Part shown: piece by piece, positions 7,398-16,274 of the stretch
Layout of the letters: every line of letters starts with the position of its first letter
Numbering within the stretch: position 1 is the stretch's first letter
NCBI GenBank assembly: GCA_019694155.1
Contig: JAIBCN010000239.1
Location: forward strand, 1-39,617
Length of the DNA stretch: 39,617 nt
From: Vicinamibacteria bacterium
Lineage (GTDB): Bacteria; Acidobacteriota; Vicinamibacteria; Fen-336; JAGNNV01
Direction of reading: 5' to 3'
Position numbers and translations under genes: made by a program
The notes under the pieces: generated by a model
What the model saw: only the letters and a program-made list of their open reading frames with translations
The model's database searches: none
Told to the model about the DNA's origin: nothing

Positions 7398-9548
7398 CTA
7401 TTGTGGCGCGTCGGCGAGAGATGTTCTCTCAACCCGGGCGACGCCGGAAATGTCCTTCACCGAGCGAACGAGGGCCTTGAGGTGGTCGAGGTCGCGAACG
7501 CGCACCACGAGGTCCACCATGCCCGGGCGGTCGTCGTAGGTACGCGCCTCCGCGCGGCGGATGTCGCCGCCCTTATCGGAGACTGCGGTGGTCATGGCCG
7601 CGAGCAGGCCGGGCCGGTCGTGCACCTCGACACTCAGGCGCACCGGGTAGGTCTCACCGGGAGTCGGCTCCCAGGAGACCGGCACCCGGCGCTGCGCATC
7701 CACCATGGCGTTCTTGACGTTGGGGCAGTTGACGGCGTGGACGGAGACGCCCTGGCCCCGCGTGATGTATCCGATGATGGGGTCGCCGAGGATGGGCGAG
7801 CAGCATCGGGCCCGGTAGACGAGCAGATGATCGACGCCCTGGACGGAGATCCGGGCGTCGTTGGGCGTGACCGACCGGTTCGGCTTTACCGGAGCGGTCT
7901 GGGTCTTGCCGCGAAGTTCGGGAGGCGTCAGCTTCTCCACGAGCGACGCGGCGTCGAGCCGGCCGAAGCCGACGGAGGAAAGGACCTCGTCGAAGCGGCT
8001 GCCCACCCCCAGTTCCTTGCCGAGGGCCTCGATCCGGGGCGTCTCCTCCTCGAGGGTCTTCGCGCGAAGGGGCGACTTCTTCCACTCCCGCTCGATGAGA
8101 CGGCGGCCGAGATCGCGCGCCTGCTGCCTTTCCGCGAGATGCAGGTCGTGCTTGATTCTCGACCGCGCCCGCGACGTGACCGCGTAGTTGAGCCAGTCAC
8201 GGCTGGGGTGATGGCCGGGCGCGGTCAGGATCTCCACGATGTCGCCATTCTTGAGTTTGGTCCGGAGCGGCACGATGCGTCCGCCCACCCGCGCTCCCAC
8301 GCAACGCCTTCCGACTTCCGAGTGGATGGCGAACGCGAAGTCGATGGGTGTGGCGCCTCGGGGAAGCGTGCGCACCGCGCCTTTCGGAGTGAAGCAATAG
8401 ACCTCTTCCGGGTAGAGATCGATCTTGAGCGAGCTCATCAGCTCCTTGGGGTCCTGCACGTCCTCGAGCAACTGCCGGAGCCATGCGAAGGTCTCGTCGT
8501 CCTGGGAAGCGGGCTGCCCCTCCTTGTACTTCCAGTGCGCGGCGATGCCTTCCTCGGCGATCCGGTGCATCTCCTCGGTGCGTATCTGGACCTCGAACGG
8601 CGTCCCGTGATCCCCCACGAGGGTGGTGTGGAGCGAGCGATAACCGTTCGGACGGGGGATCGCGATCAGGTCCTTGATGCGGCCGGGCACGGGCTTGAGG
8701 GCGTGGTGGAGGAGTCCGAGCACGGCGTAGCAGTCCGCCACCGAATTCACGATTACCCGGAGGGCTATGAAGTCGTAGAGCTCGTCGAGATCGATCTTCT
8801 GGCGGATCAGCTTCTGATGGATCGAATACAGACGCTTGACCCGGCCGTCGATCCGGGCCGCGATCCCCGCCTCGGCGATGAGGTCCTTGATGACGCCGGT
8901 CATGCGCGCGATCACCGCATCCGCGTCCTTGCGGCGCGCGGCCACGCGCTTCGTCAGGTCCTTGTAGGCCTCGGGTTCGAGGTGCTGGAAAGCGAGATCC
9001 TCGAGCTCGTTCTTGATGCGGCTCATCCCGAGGCGGCCGGCGAGCGGGGCGTAGATCTCCATCGTCTCCTGGGAGATCCGGACGCGCTTCTCTTCGCCGA
9101 GGTGTTCGAGCGTCCGCATGTTGTGAAGGCGGTCGGCGAGTTTCACCAGGATGACGCGCACGTCGTCGACCATGGCGAGGAGCAGTTTGCGGAAGCTCTC
9201 GGCCTGCCTCTCCTCGACCGACGAGAAGGAGATCTGCGAGATCTTGGTGAGGCCTTCGACGATGTGGAGCACCACCGGCCCGAACTTCTCCTCGATCTCC
9301 TTCGGGGTGGCGAGGGTGTCCTCGAGGGCGTCATGGAGGAGGCCGACCGCCACGCAGATGGGGTCGAGGCGCCAGGAGGCGAGGATGCTCGCGACCTCCA
9401 GCGGATGGGATAAATATGGCTCTCCGCTCGCCCGAACCTGGCCCTTGTGTGCGACGGCCGAGAAGACGTAGGCGCGCCGCAACACGTCGAGATCGGCTCC
9501 CGGATGGTGGAGCTGGACGGTTTCGGCGATCTCCTCGAAGCGGATCAT
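7398..9548 (-). CDS. rel: Bifunctional (p)ppGpp synthetase/hydrolase (Rel/SpoT)
   Basis: This 716-residue long RSH protein is the usual bifunctional length. The N-terminal HD hydrolase domain has AHKGQ (H34), SHP (H48) and LLHDALEDT (H72-D73, E76-D77), so hydrolase chemistry looks intact. The synthetase domain follows, with YDFIALRVIV, GRIKDLIAIPRPNGYRSLHTTL and FEVQIRTEEMHRIAEEGIAAHWKYKEG. The basic RxKD motif (RIKD) is that of bifunctional Rel/SpoT enzymes rather than the acidic ExDD of monofunctional RelA. TGS (CFTPKGAVRTLPRGATPIDFAFAIHSEVG) and a C-terminal ACT domain (VRLSVEVHDRPGLLAAMTTAVSDKGGDI) follow. It controls stringent-response alarmone levels. A CATAAT -10-like box lies 19 nt before the ATG. 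Confidence 0.96.
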   Translation of the reverse strand: MIRFEEIAETVQLHHPGADLDVLRRAYVFSAVAHKGQVRASGEPYLSHPLEVASILASWRLDPICVAVGLLHDALEDTLATPKEIEEKFGPVVLHIVEGLTKISQISFSSVEERQAESFRKLLLAMVDDVRVILVKLADRLHNMRTLEHLGEEKRVRISQETMEIYAPLAGRLGMSRIKNELEDLAFQHLEPEAYKDLTKRVAARRKDADAVIARMTGVIKDLIAEAGIAARIDGRVKRLYSIHQKLIRQKIDLDELYDFIALRVIVNSVADCYAVLGLLHHALKPVPGRIKDLIAIPRPNGYRSLHTTLVGDHGTPFEVQIRTEEMHRIAEEGIAAHWKYKEGQPASQDDETFAWLRQLLEDVQDPKELMSSLKIDLYPEEVYCFTPKGAVRTLPRGATPIDFAFAIHSEVGRRCVGARVGGRIVPLRTKLKNGDIVEILTAPGHHPSRDWLNYAVTSRARSRIKHDLHLAERQQARDLGRRLIEREWKKSPLRAKTLEEETPRIEALGKELGVGSRFDEVLSSVGFGRLDAASLVEKLTPPELRGKTQTAPVKPNRSVTPNDARISVQGVDHLLVYRARCCSPILGDPIIGYITRGQGVSVHAVNCPNVKNAMVDAQRRVPVSWEPTPGETYPVRLSVEVHDRPGLLAAMTTAVSDKGGDIRRAEARTYDDRPGMVDLVVRVRDLDHLKALVRSVKDISGVARVERTSLADAPQ

Positions 9549-9567
9549 GGCGACTTTCGCAGCCCCA

Positions 9568-9573
9568 ATTATG
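9568..9573 (-). promoter_or_regulatory. Putative -10 box of rel
   Basis: On the minus strand CATAAT (9573-9568) matches TATAAT at five of six positions and lies 19 nt before the rel ATG. It sits in the 145-bp divergent spacer between rel and dprA. No clear -35 hexamer is present. This is a pattern match only. Confidence 0.3.
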
Positions 9574-9693
9574 GCGCTCGGCGGGTCCTGCCGCTCACCC
9601 GCCTCCGGTCAAAACCGTCCAGGCCCGCGCCCCTCTCGCCCGGCCAAGCGCCGTAGGACCCGGTCCGGACGCGGGTCGCGACACAATCGCACG

Positions 9694-10755
9694 ATGGACG
9701 AACGAACTCTTCGCATCCTCACCCTGGCCCGGCTGCCTGGCTTTGGGTCTCGCAAGATCTCGAGCCTGGTGAAGGCCGACGGCATAGACGAGGTCATCGA
9801 GCAGCCTCGTCGGTTCACCGATCTGATCAGCGAACCCGCGCTCGAGTGCCTGGCGGATGGGTCCGCGCGCGGCGCAGCCGAGCAGACCGTCAAGGCGGCC
9901 ACCGCAAAAGGCCAGTCGATCGTCCCGCTCGGCTCACCCGACTATCCGTCGTCCCTCGCCGCCATCTACGACCCGCCGCCCGCGCTCTACTATCGCGGGT
10001 CCCTGGGGAGCGGCGCGCGACGCGTGGCCATCGTGGGGTCGCGCGGTGCGACGCCGGCCGGGCGCTCCCTCGCCCGTGACCTCGCCCGGGGCCTTTCGGA
10101 GCGGGGTGTCGAGGTCGTCTCGGGACTCGCTCGCGGAATAGACGGCTCCGCGCACGAAGGGGCGCTCCTGGGTCCTTCAACGACCCTGGCCGTCCTTGGC
10201 TCCAGCGTCGACATCATTTATCCGGCCGAGCACAAGCTGCTCGCGGCCCGCATAGAGGCCAGGGGAGCCGTGATCTCGGAACTGCCGCCCGGGACGCCGC
10301 CCGTCGCCTCCCAGTTTCCGAGCCGCAACCGGATCATCGTGGGCCTTTCCGAGGCGGTCATCATGGTGGAGGCGGGGTCGAGGAGCGGTGCGCTGATCAC
10401 CGCGCGTCTGGCGCTGGACGAGGGGCGCGACGTCCTGGCCGTGCCGGGCCGCCCGGCGGAGCCGCTCGCCTTCGGTCCGAACCTCATGATTCGCGACGGC
10501 GCCACCCTCATTCGAGGCCTCGAGGATGTGCTCGAACACCTCGGCATCGAATCCGGCGCCCCGAAAACCCTGTCAAGCCCCCCCGACAAAATTCTCGACC
10601 AGCTCAAAGGATCGGCCGCGAAGTCCATCGATCAACTTGCTGTGGATACTGGGCTTGCCCCTCCTTTGCTCATCGCCCGTCTGTCCGAACTCGAGCTTGC
10701 GGGAAGGGTCGAAAGATTGCCTGGAACTTTGTTTCGCAGCGCCGGTCCGGCATAA
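9694..10755 (+). CDS. dprA: DNA-processing protein DprA
   Basis: This 353-residue DprA/Smf loads RecA on incoming single-stranded DNA during natural transformation. Order of parts: an N-terminal SAM/HhH-like segment (ILTLARLPGFGSRKISSLV), then the Rossmann-fold core with VAIVGSRGATPAGR, VVSGLARGIDGSAHEGAL, TLAVLGSSVDIIYPAEH, FPSRNRIIVGLSEAVIMVEAGSRSGALITARLALDEGRDVLAVPG and GPNLMIRDGATLI. A C-terminal winged helix (DKILDQLKGSAAKSIDQLAVDTGLAPPLLIARLSELELAGRVERLPG) completes it. An upstream in-frame ATG at 9547 would add 49 low-complexity residues that overlap the rel start, so the ATG giving MDERTLRILTLARLPGFG was chosen. It precedes topA, trmFO and xerC, a conserved order in many bacteria. 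Confidence 0.95.
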   Translation: MDERTLRILTLARLPGFGSRKISSLVKADGIDEVIEQPRRFTDLISEPALECLADGSARGAAEQTVKAATAKGQSIVPLGSPDYPSSLAAIYDPPPALYYRGSLGSGARRVAIVGSRGATPAGRSLARDLARGLSERGVEVVSGLARGIDGSAHEGALLGPSTTLAVLGSSVDIIYPAEHKLLAARIEARGAVISELPPGTPPVASQFPSRNRIIVGLSEAVIMVEAGSRSGALITARLALDEGRDVLAVPGRPAEPLAFGPNLMIRDGATLIRGLEDVLEHLGIESGAPKTLSSPPDKILDQLKGSAAKSIDQLAVDTGLAPPLLIARLSELELAGRVERLPGTLFRSAGPA

Positions 10756-10805
10756 CCTAGAAAGGAAGACACGCACCCAAAGCCAAGGAAGAAAGACCTT
10801 TCATC

Positions 10806-13361
10806 TTGCCAAATCGCCTCGTCATTGTTGAGTCGCCCGCCAAAGCCAAGACCATTAACAAGTACCTCGGCCGGGGCTACACCGTGAAGGCCTCCATGGG
10901 CCACGTCCGGGATCTGCCCAAGAGCAAGCTGGGCGTCGACGTGCAGAACGGCTTCGAGATCGACTACGAGATTCTGCCCACCCGCAAGAAGATCATGGAC
11001 GAGCTCAAGAAGGCCGCCAAGGACGCCGACGAAGTGTTCCTGGCCGCCGACCCCGACCGCGAAGGAGAGGCGATCTGCTGGCACCTGGCCCAGGAGCTGG
11101 GCGGGAAGAAGAAGGCCAAGGGCAAGTCGAAGTTCCAGCGCGTGGTCTTTCACGAGATCACCAAGACCGCGATTCAGAAGGCTTTCGAGCATCCCGAGGA
11201 GATCAACGCCGAGAAGGTGGACGCCCAGCAGGCGCGCCGTGTTCTCGACCGGCTCGTGGGCTACAAGGTCTCGCCCATCCTCTGGGACAAGGTCCGTCGC
11301 GGCCTCTCCGCCGGACGCGTGCAGTCGGTGGCGCTTCGTCTCATCTGCGAGCGCGAACGCGAGATCAAGGCGTTCGTGCCCGAAGAGTACTGGTCGGTCA
11401 CCGCGCTGCTCGACTCCGGCGTGCCGCCCGTCTTCCCGGCCGGCCTCTCGCGCAAGGACGGCGAGAAGATCGAGATCACCAACGAGGCGGACGCGAAGGC
11501 CGTCCGCACCGATCTCGAGAAGGCCGCTTATGTCGTTTCGAAGGTCACGAAGAAAGAGCGCAAGCGTTATCCGGTGCCGCCCTTCATCACCAGCAAGCTC
11601 CAGCAGGACGCCTTCCGCAAGCTGCGCTTCCCGGTCAAGAAGACCATGCAGGTCGCGCAGAAGCTCTACGAAGGCCTCGAAGTCGGAGGCGAGGGCAGCG
11701 TCGGTCTCATCACCTACATGAGAACGGATTCGACCCGCGTCTCCGAGGATGCTCTCGTCGCGGTGAGAAACCACATTGGTGCCGCCTACGGCGAGGACTA
11801 CCTGCCCGAAAAGCCAATCTCCTACAGGACCAAGGACGGCGCCCAGGACGCGCACGAGGCCATCCGCCCGACCGATCTTTCGCTCACCCCCGGCAGTCTG
11901 CGCAAGCACCTTGGCAAGGATGAGCTCGCGCTCTACGAGCTGATCTGGAACCGCTTCGTGGCGTCGCAGATGAAACCCGCCGTGTTCGACGAGACCGCGG
12001 TGGAGATCACGGCCGGGGCCTACCTGCTGCGTGCCCGCGGCGCCGTGATGAAGTTCAAGGGCTTCCTCGCGGTCTATGAGGAGTCGATGGAAGAGGTGGC
12101 GAAGGCCCGGGCGAAGAAGGCCGAGGCTCAGGGCGCCCCGGCCGCCACCGAGGCGGACGCCGAGCCCGAAGCCAAGGACGGCCTCCCCCCGCTCGAGGAG
12201 GGCCAGAAGCTCAAGCTCAAGAAGCTCGACACCGACCAGCACTTCACCGAGCCGCCCCCGCGCTTTTCGGAAGCGAGCCTCGTGAAGGAGCTCGAGGAAA
12301 ACGGCATCGGGCGGCCCTCGACCTACGCCTCGATCATCGCCACCATCGAAGCGCGCGACTACATCGAGAAGCGCGACGGGCGCCTGTGGCCGAGCGAGAT
12401 CGGCTTCCTCGTCACCGACCTGCTGGTCGAGAACTTCGCGGACATCGTCAACGTGGAATACACGGCGGCGATGGAGGAAGAGCTGGACCAGATCGAAGAG
12501 GGCAAGGACACTCTCCTCAACACCCTCAACCAGTTCTGGAAGAAGTTCGAGAAGGACCTGAAGCTCGCCTCCAAGAAGATGCGCTCGGTCAAGGGCGTGG
12601 AGGAGAAGACCGACGAGGTCTGCGACAAGTGCGGCTCGCCCATGGTGATGAAGTGGGGCCGGTACGGCCGGTTCCTAGCCTGTTCGAACTATCCCGACTG
12701 CAAGACCACCCGCCAGCTCGCGGGCGCTTCCGAGGGCGCCCCGGAGGCCTCGGAAGAAGCGCTCTCGCAGCCTTGTCCCGAGCACGGCGAAATGCTCGTG
12801 CCGAGAAAGGGCCGGTTTGGTTTCTTCCTCGCCTGCCCGAAGTACCCCGACTGCAAGGTCACGAAGAAGCTGGTGCGCGGCGCCGAGGGCCGGCTCGAAC
12901 TCGAGAAGCTCAAGCCCATCGAGAATGAGTTCTGCCCCGACTGCAAGAAGCCGCTCGCCTGGCGGAAAGGACGTTTCGGCAACTTCATCGCCTGTTCCGA
13001 CTATCCGACCTGCAAGTACATCAAGAAGAAAGAGGCCAAGGACATCGGCCTTCTTTGTCCGGAATGCCACGAGGGTCAGATCGTCGAACGCAAGGGCCGC
13101 TTCGGCAAGCCTTTCTACGGCTGCAGGCGCTATCCGTCATGCAGGTTCACCGCGTATCACCGCCCTCTCGCTGAGCCTTGTCCCAAGTGCGCGAAGCCCT
13201 ACCTGCTGCAGAAGGAGACGAAGAAGCAGGGGTGGGTCGTCGCATGCGCCGATGACGAGTGCGGCTACGAGCGCCCGATGGATGGACCGCCGGAATGGTT
13301 TCTCGCGGCGGCGGCAGCGGCCGAAGCCGCCGCACTCGCGGCCGCCGAGAAGGCCAGTTGA
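10806..13361 (+). CDS. topA: DNA topoisomerase I
   Basis: This 851-residue type IA topoisomerase relaxes negative supercoils. The start is TTG at 10806, giving MPNRLVIVESPAKAKTINKYLG, the invariant Toprim opening; a purine-rich AAGGAAGAAAG lies ~10 nt upstream. The Toprim acidic motif is LAADPDREGEAICWH. The active-site tyrosine is in SVGLITYMRTDS (Y304). GRPSTYASIIATI is also visible. The C-terminus carries five zinc-ribbon-like modules: CDKCG...CSNYPDC, CPEHG...CPKYPDC, CPDCK...CSDYPTC, CPECH...CRRYPSC and CPKCA...CADDEC. The second has His in place of its second Cys. The protein ends in an Ala-rich tail. It overlaps trmFO by 4 nt (TTGA). Confidence 0.97.
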   Translation: MPNRLVIVESPAKAKTINKYLGRGYTVKASMGHVRDLPKSKLGVDVQNGFEIDYEILPTRKKIMDELKKAAKDADEVFLAADPDREGEAICWHLAQELGGKKKAKGKSKFQRVVFHEITKTAIQKAFEHPEEINAEKVDAQQARRVLDRLVGYKVSPILWDKVRRGLSAGRVQSVALRLICEREREIKAFVPEEYWSVTALLDSGVPPVFPAGLSRKDGEKIEITNEADAKAVRTDLEKAAYVVSKVTKKERKRYPVPPFITSKLQQDAFRKLRFPVKKTMQVAQKLYEGLEVGGEGSVGLITYMRTDSTRVSEDALVAVRNHIGAAYGEDYLPEKPISYRTKDGAQDAHEAIRPTDLSLTPGSLRKHLGKDELALYELIWNRFVASQMKPAVFDETAVEITAGAYLLRARGAVMKFKGFLAVYEESMEEVAKARAKKAEAQGAPAATEADAEPEAKDGLPPLEEGQKLKLKKLDTDQHFTEPPPRFSEASLVKELEENGIGRPSTYASIIATIEARDYIEKRDGRLWPSEIGFLVTDLLVENFADIVNVEYTAAMEEELDQIEEGKDTLLNTLNQFWKKFEKDLKLASKKMRSVKGVEEKTDEVCDKCGSPMVMKWGRYGRFLACSNYPDCKTTRQLAGASEGAPEASEEALSQPCPEHGEMLVPRKGRFGFFLACPKYPDCKVTKKLVRGAEGRLELEKLKPIENEFCPDCKKPLAWRKGRFGNFIACSDYPTCKYIKKKEAKDIGLLCPECHEGQIVERKGRFGKPFYGCRRYPSCRFTAYHRPLAEPCPKCAKPYLLQKETKKQGWVVACADDECGYERPMDGPPEWFLAAAAAAEAAALAAAEKAS

Positions 13362-14707
13362 GCGCGCCCAGGAGAGTCATGGTCGTGGGCGGTGGCCTCG
13401 CCGGGAGCGAGGCTGCCTGGCAGCTGGCGAGGCGCGGGATCGGCGTCGATCTGCATGAGATGCGGCCGGTGCTGAAGACGCCGGTCCATCAGACCTCCGA
13501 TTTCGCCGAGCTCGTGTGCTCGAACTCGCTGCGCGGAAACGACCTCGATCAGGCCGCGGGCATCCTCAAGGAAGAGATGCGGCGCCTCGACTCCATCATC
13601 GTCAGGGTGGCGGATGAGGTGCGGGTCCCGGCGGGCAGCGCGCTCGCCGTCGACCGTGGAGCTTTCGCGCAGAGGGTCACCGAAGAAATCACGAAGCTCC
13701 CCGGCGTCGTCGTGCACCGTGAGGAGGTTCCCTCCATTCCCGAGGTTCCCGTCGCCATACTGGCCACGGGGCCGCTCACCTCGGACACCCTGGCCAAGGA
13801 CATCGCCCGCTTTGTCGGCGACACCCACCTTCACTTCTACGACGCGGTGAGCCCGGTCATCGAAGCCGACAGCATCGACATGACCAGGGTGTTCCGCGCC
13901 TCGCGCTATCAGAAGGGCACCGACGACTATCTCAATTGCCCGATGGATGAGGCCGAGTACCGGGCGTTTTTCGACGCGCTCACCACGGCGGAGTGCTCCG
14001 AGGTGAAGAACTTCGAAAAGGAGTTCTTCTTCGAAGGGTGCCTGCCCATCGAGGTGATCGCGAGCCGGGGCCTCGACACCATGCGATTCGGTCCCATGAA
14101 GCCCGTGGGCCTCTTGAATCCCGCCACCGGGAAGCGCCCCTTCGCGGTGGTGCAGCTGCGCCAGGACAATCTCGCGGCGAGCCACTTCTCGCTGGTCGGA
14201 TTTCAGACGCACCTCAAGTGGGCGGAGCAGAAGCGTATCTTTCGAATGATCCCGGGTCTCGAGAACGCGGAGTTCATTCGCTTCGGGATGATCCATCGCA
14301 ACACGTACATCAACTCCCCGAAGACTCTTCTGCCGACATTTGAGGCAAGGAGGCGGCCGGGTCTCTTCTTTGCCGGCCAGATGAGCGGTGTCGAAGGCTA
14401 TGTCGAGTCGGCTGCGTCCGGGCTTCTTGCCGGCATCTCCGCCGCTGCTCGCGCGCGCGCTGAGGAACCGCAGCCCTTTCCCGTGGACACCGCCATGGGC
14501 GCCCTCGGCCGCTACATCTCGAGCAGCGACCCCAAGCACTATCAGCCCACGAACATCGCGTTCGGCCTGTTCCCGGACCTCGCCGACAACATCAGGGACA
14601 AGCGCCTGCGGCGTCGGGCGCTTTCCGAGAGGGCGCTTTCGTCCCTGACTGCTTTCATCCAGCGAGGCTACAAGGGGGCGGGCGCGGACGATACGGTCGT
14701 AGCATGA
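13358..14707 (+). CDS. trmFO: tRNA m5U54 methyltransferase, folate/FAD dependent (TrmFO)
   Basis: This 449-residue FAD protein methylates U54 of tRNA using methylene-tetrahydrofolate. Diagnostic blocks are the dinucleotide motif VVGGGLAGSEAAWQLARRG, LHEMRPVLKTPVHQTSDFAELVCSNSLRGNDLDQAAGILKEEMRRLDSII, the central FFEGCLPIEVIASRGLDTMRFGPMKPVGL, QLRQDNLAASHFSLVGFQTHLKWAEQKRIFRMIPGLENAEFIRFG, and FFAGQMSGVEGYVESAASGLLAG. Two starts are possible. TTG 13358 overlaps the topA stop (TTGA) and gives the usual seven residues before the flavin strand; ATG 13379 starts right at that strand and has GGAG four nt upstream. I prefer TTG because of the coupling and family length. xerC starts 3 nt after the stop. 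Confidence 0.95.
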   Translation: MSAPRRVMVVGGGLAGSEAAWQLARRGIGVDLHEMRPVLKTPVHQTSDFAELVCSNSLRGNDLDQAAGILKEEMRRLDSIIVRVADEVRVPAGSALAVDRGAFAQRVTEEITKLPGVVVHREEVPSIPEVPVAILATGPLTSDTLAKDIARFVGDTHLHFYDAVSPVIEADSIDMTRVFRASRYQKGTDDYLNCPMDEAEYRAFFDALTTAECSEVKNFEKEFFFEGCLPIEVIASRGLDTMRFGPMKPVGLLNPATGKRPFAVVQLRQDNLAASHFSLVGFQTHLKWAEQKRIFRMIPGLENAEFIRFGMIHRNTYINSPKTLLPTFEARRRPGLFFAGQMSGVEGYVESAASGLLAGISAAARARAEEPQPFPVDTAMGALGRYISSSDPKHYQPTNIAFGLFPDLADNIRDKRLRRRALSERALSSLTAFIQRGYKGAGADDTVVA

Positions 14708-14710
14708 GAC

Positions 14711-15592
14711 ATGCGGAACGAGATTGATCGTTTCCTGGCTTCGCTGACCCACGAGCGGAACGCGTCACCGCACACCCTCCGAGCCTATTCAAAAGACCTG
14801 GAACAACTCGAGGTCTTCGCCCGCGCCAGGCTGGGGTGCGAACCAACCGTCACCCGCATCGATCCGTGGCTCTTGCGCGCATTCTTCGCCGACCTTCACG
14901 GCCGCAGGGCCTCGGCCACCACAGCCGGCAGGAAGCTCGCGACCTTCCGCTCGTTCTTCCGTTTCCTGTGCCGCGAAGGGACTTTGACCAAGAACCCGGC
15001 GCGAAGCCTCGTCGGGCAAAAGAAGGACCAGAGAATCCCGACGTATCTTCAGGAGCAGGAAGCGGGCGAGTTAATGAAATCTTCTGATAACACTAATAAA
15101 TCAGAAGAGCGAGATGCCGCGATCCTGGAGCTTCTCTACTCGACCGGAATGCGCTGTTCCGAGGTAGTGGGACTTGTTCTGGATGACGTAGATGTCGGAA
15201 ACAGGTCCATTCGTATTCTTGGTAAAGGAAGAAAAGAACGCTGGGTGCCCTTTGGGAAGCCGGCACATTTGGCTTTAACAAGATATTTGAGGACCAGGGC
15301 GGCTATCTCCGGTGGAGATCCGGTGTTCGTGGGGGTAAATGGAAGACCCCTTTCGGACCGAACAGTACGTCGGATCGTTGCCAGAGGCCTCCTTCGAGCA
15401 TCGATTCGAACGAAGGCGAGTACACACACGCTGCGCCACTCCTTTGCCACGCATCTCCTTCAACGAGGGGGCGATCTGCGGTCCATCCAGGAACTGCTCG
15501 GGCATTCGAGCCTCTCCACGACCCAGCGATATACCCACGTGAACCCAAGATATTTGCTCGATATATATAAACAGACCCACCCCAAGGCCTGA
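14711..15592 (+). CDS. xerC: Tyrosine recombinase XerC
   Basis: This 293-residue recombinase has the complete catalytic set: R148 (STGMRCSE), K172 (GKGRKERWVP), H239-x-x-R242 (HTLRHSFATHLL), H265 (LLGHSSLSTTQ) and the nucleophile Y274 (QRYTHVNP). The N-terminal core-binding domain (residues ~1-90) is typical of Xer proteins. Length and the position after trmFO fit chromosomal XerC, which with XerD resolves chromosome dimers at dif, rather than a phage integrase. The interdomain linker (residues ~122-134, MKSSDNTNKSEERD) is encoded by an AT-rich patch containing a 9-bp inverted repeat. Codon use from ~15070 to 15590 is clearly less GC-rich than in the neighbours. Confidence 0.93.
   Translation: MRNEIDRFLASLTHERNASPHTLRAYSKDLEQLEVFARARLGCEPTVTRIDPWLLRAFFADLHGRRASATTAGRKLATFRSFFRFLCREGTLTKNPARSLVGQKKDQRIPTYLQEQEAGELMKSSDNTNKSEERDAAILELLYSTGMRCSEVVGLVLDDVDVGNRSIRILGKGRKERWVPFGKPAHLALTRYLRTRAAISGGDPVFVGVNGRPLSDRTVRRIVARGLLRASIRTKASTHTLRHSFATHLLQRGGDLRSIQELLGHSSLSTTQRYTHVNPRYLLDIYKQTHPKA
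15080..15108. repeat. 9-bp inverted repeat inside xerC
   Basis: TCTTCTGAT (15080-15088), an 11-nt AT-only-plus-two-C loop, and the exact complement ATCAGAAGA (15100-15108). It lies in the coding sequence of the XerC interdomain linker. It stands out against the ~65-70% GC surroundings. Function unknown. Confidence 0.6.
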
Positions 15593-15618
15593 AACCGTAC
15601 AGAGCATCGGCGCGTCTC

Positions 15619-16239
15619 ATGGATAGAAGTCACTCCCAGATGTCTGACGAGCAACTCGTCGAAGCCTTTCAAGCTGGCCATCTGGCCGCATACGACGAAC
15701 TTGTGTCTCGCTGGCAGTCGAAGATCCGGGGCGCGGTCTGGCGCGTCCTGGGGTCGACCGAGGACGCCGCGGATATCACCCAGGAGGCATTCCTCCGAGC
15801 GTTTCGCGGGCTCAAGGCCTTCAAGCGCGAAGCGAAATTCTCCTCCTGGATTTACCAGATCGCCCTCAATCTTTGTCGGGACTCTCTGCGTCGTAAGAAG
15901 GGCAAGAGCTATGTCAGCCTCGACGAACCCGAGCCGCAAATCCCCGCCCTCGTCTCGAAGGGTCCTTCGCCCCTCGAGCTTTCCGAAGGAAATCAGCTTG
16001 CAGACCGCGTGCGCCTGGCCATCCAGAAGCTCTCGGAGGAGCAGCGCGAAGTGATCATTCTGAAGGAATACGAGGGCCTCACTTTCGCGGAAATCGCCGA
16101 GACGCTCGGCCTGCCCACGTCGACCGTGAAGACGCGCCTCTACCGGGGGCTCGTAGAGATGAAGCAGCACCTGGCGAAAGACGGCGTCACCAGCGCTTCC
16201 GCCATTCACGATTCCCACGAACCCCGGGATCGGACATAA
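15619..16239 (+). CDS. ECF RNA polymerase sigma factor (RpoE-like)
   Basis: This 206-residue group-4 sigma factor has region 2 (SDEQLVEAFQAGHLAAYDELVSRWQ, DAADITQEAFLRAFRGLKAFKREAKFSSWIYQIALNLCRDSLRRKK). A variable linker precedes region 4 (RVRLAIQKLSEEQREVIILKEYEGLTFAEIAETLGLPTSTVKTRLYRGLVEMKQHL), which contains the DNA-binding helix-turn-helix. It should direct RNA polymerase to a small regulon when released from its anti-sigma partner, which is encoded 35 nt downstream. The ATG at 15619 follows the xerC stop by 26 nt. The signal sensed cannot be deduced. Confidence 0.94.
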   Translation: MDRSHSQMSDEQLVEAFQAGHLAAYDELVSRWQSKIRGAVWRVLGSTEDAADITQEAFLRAFRGLKAFKREAKFSSWIYQIALNLCRDSLRRKKGKSYVSLDEPEPQIPALVSKGPSPLELSEGNQLADRVRLAIQKLSEEQREVIILKEYEGLTFAEIAETLGLPTSTVKTRLYRGLVEMKQHLAKDGVTSASAIHDSHEPRDRT

Positions 16240-16274
16240 TTTCGAGAATTCATTCACACTCCGGATCAACACCC

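Noticed and set aside
7401..9413. A 670-codon plus-strand open frame antisense to rel
   Set aside because: High-GC antisense shadow of the conserved rel gene, with no recognisable domain and a biased composition.
10756..10805. GAAAGG/CCTTTC flanking the topA ribosome-binding region as a regulatory hairpin
   Set aside because: Only 6 bp with a ~32-nt purine-rich loop; likely chance.
10632..12242. A 536-codon minus-strand open frame antisense to topA
   Set aside because: Leu/Gly/Asp-rich antisense shadow of topA; no family resemblance.
14711..15592. xerC as the integrase of a mobile element
   Set aside because: Conserved dprA-topA-trmFO-xerC order, XerC-type length and no attachment repeats, cargo or phage genes nearby.
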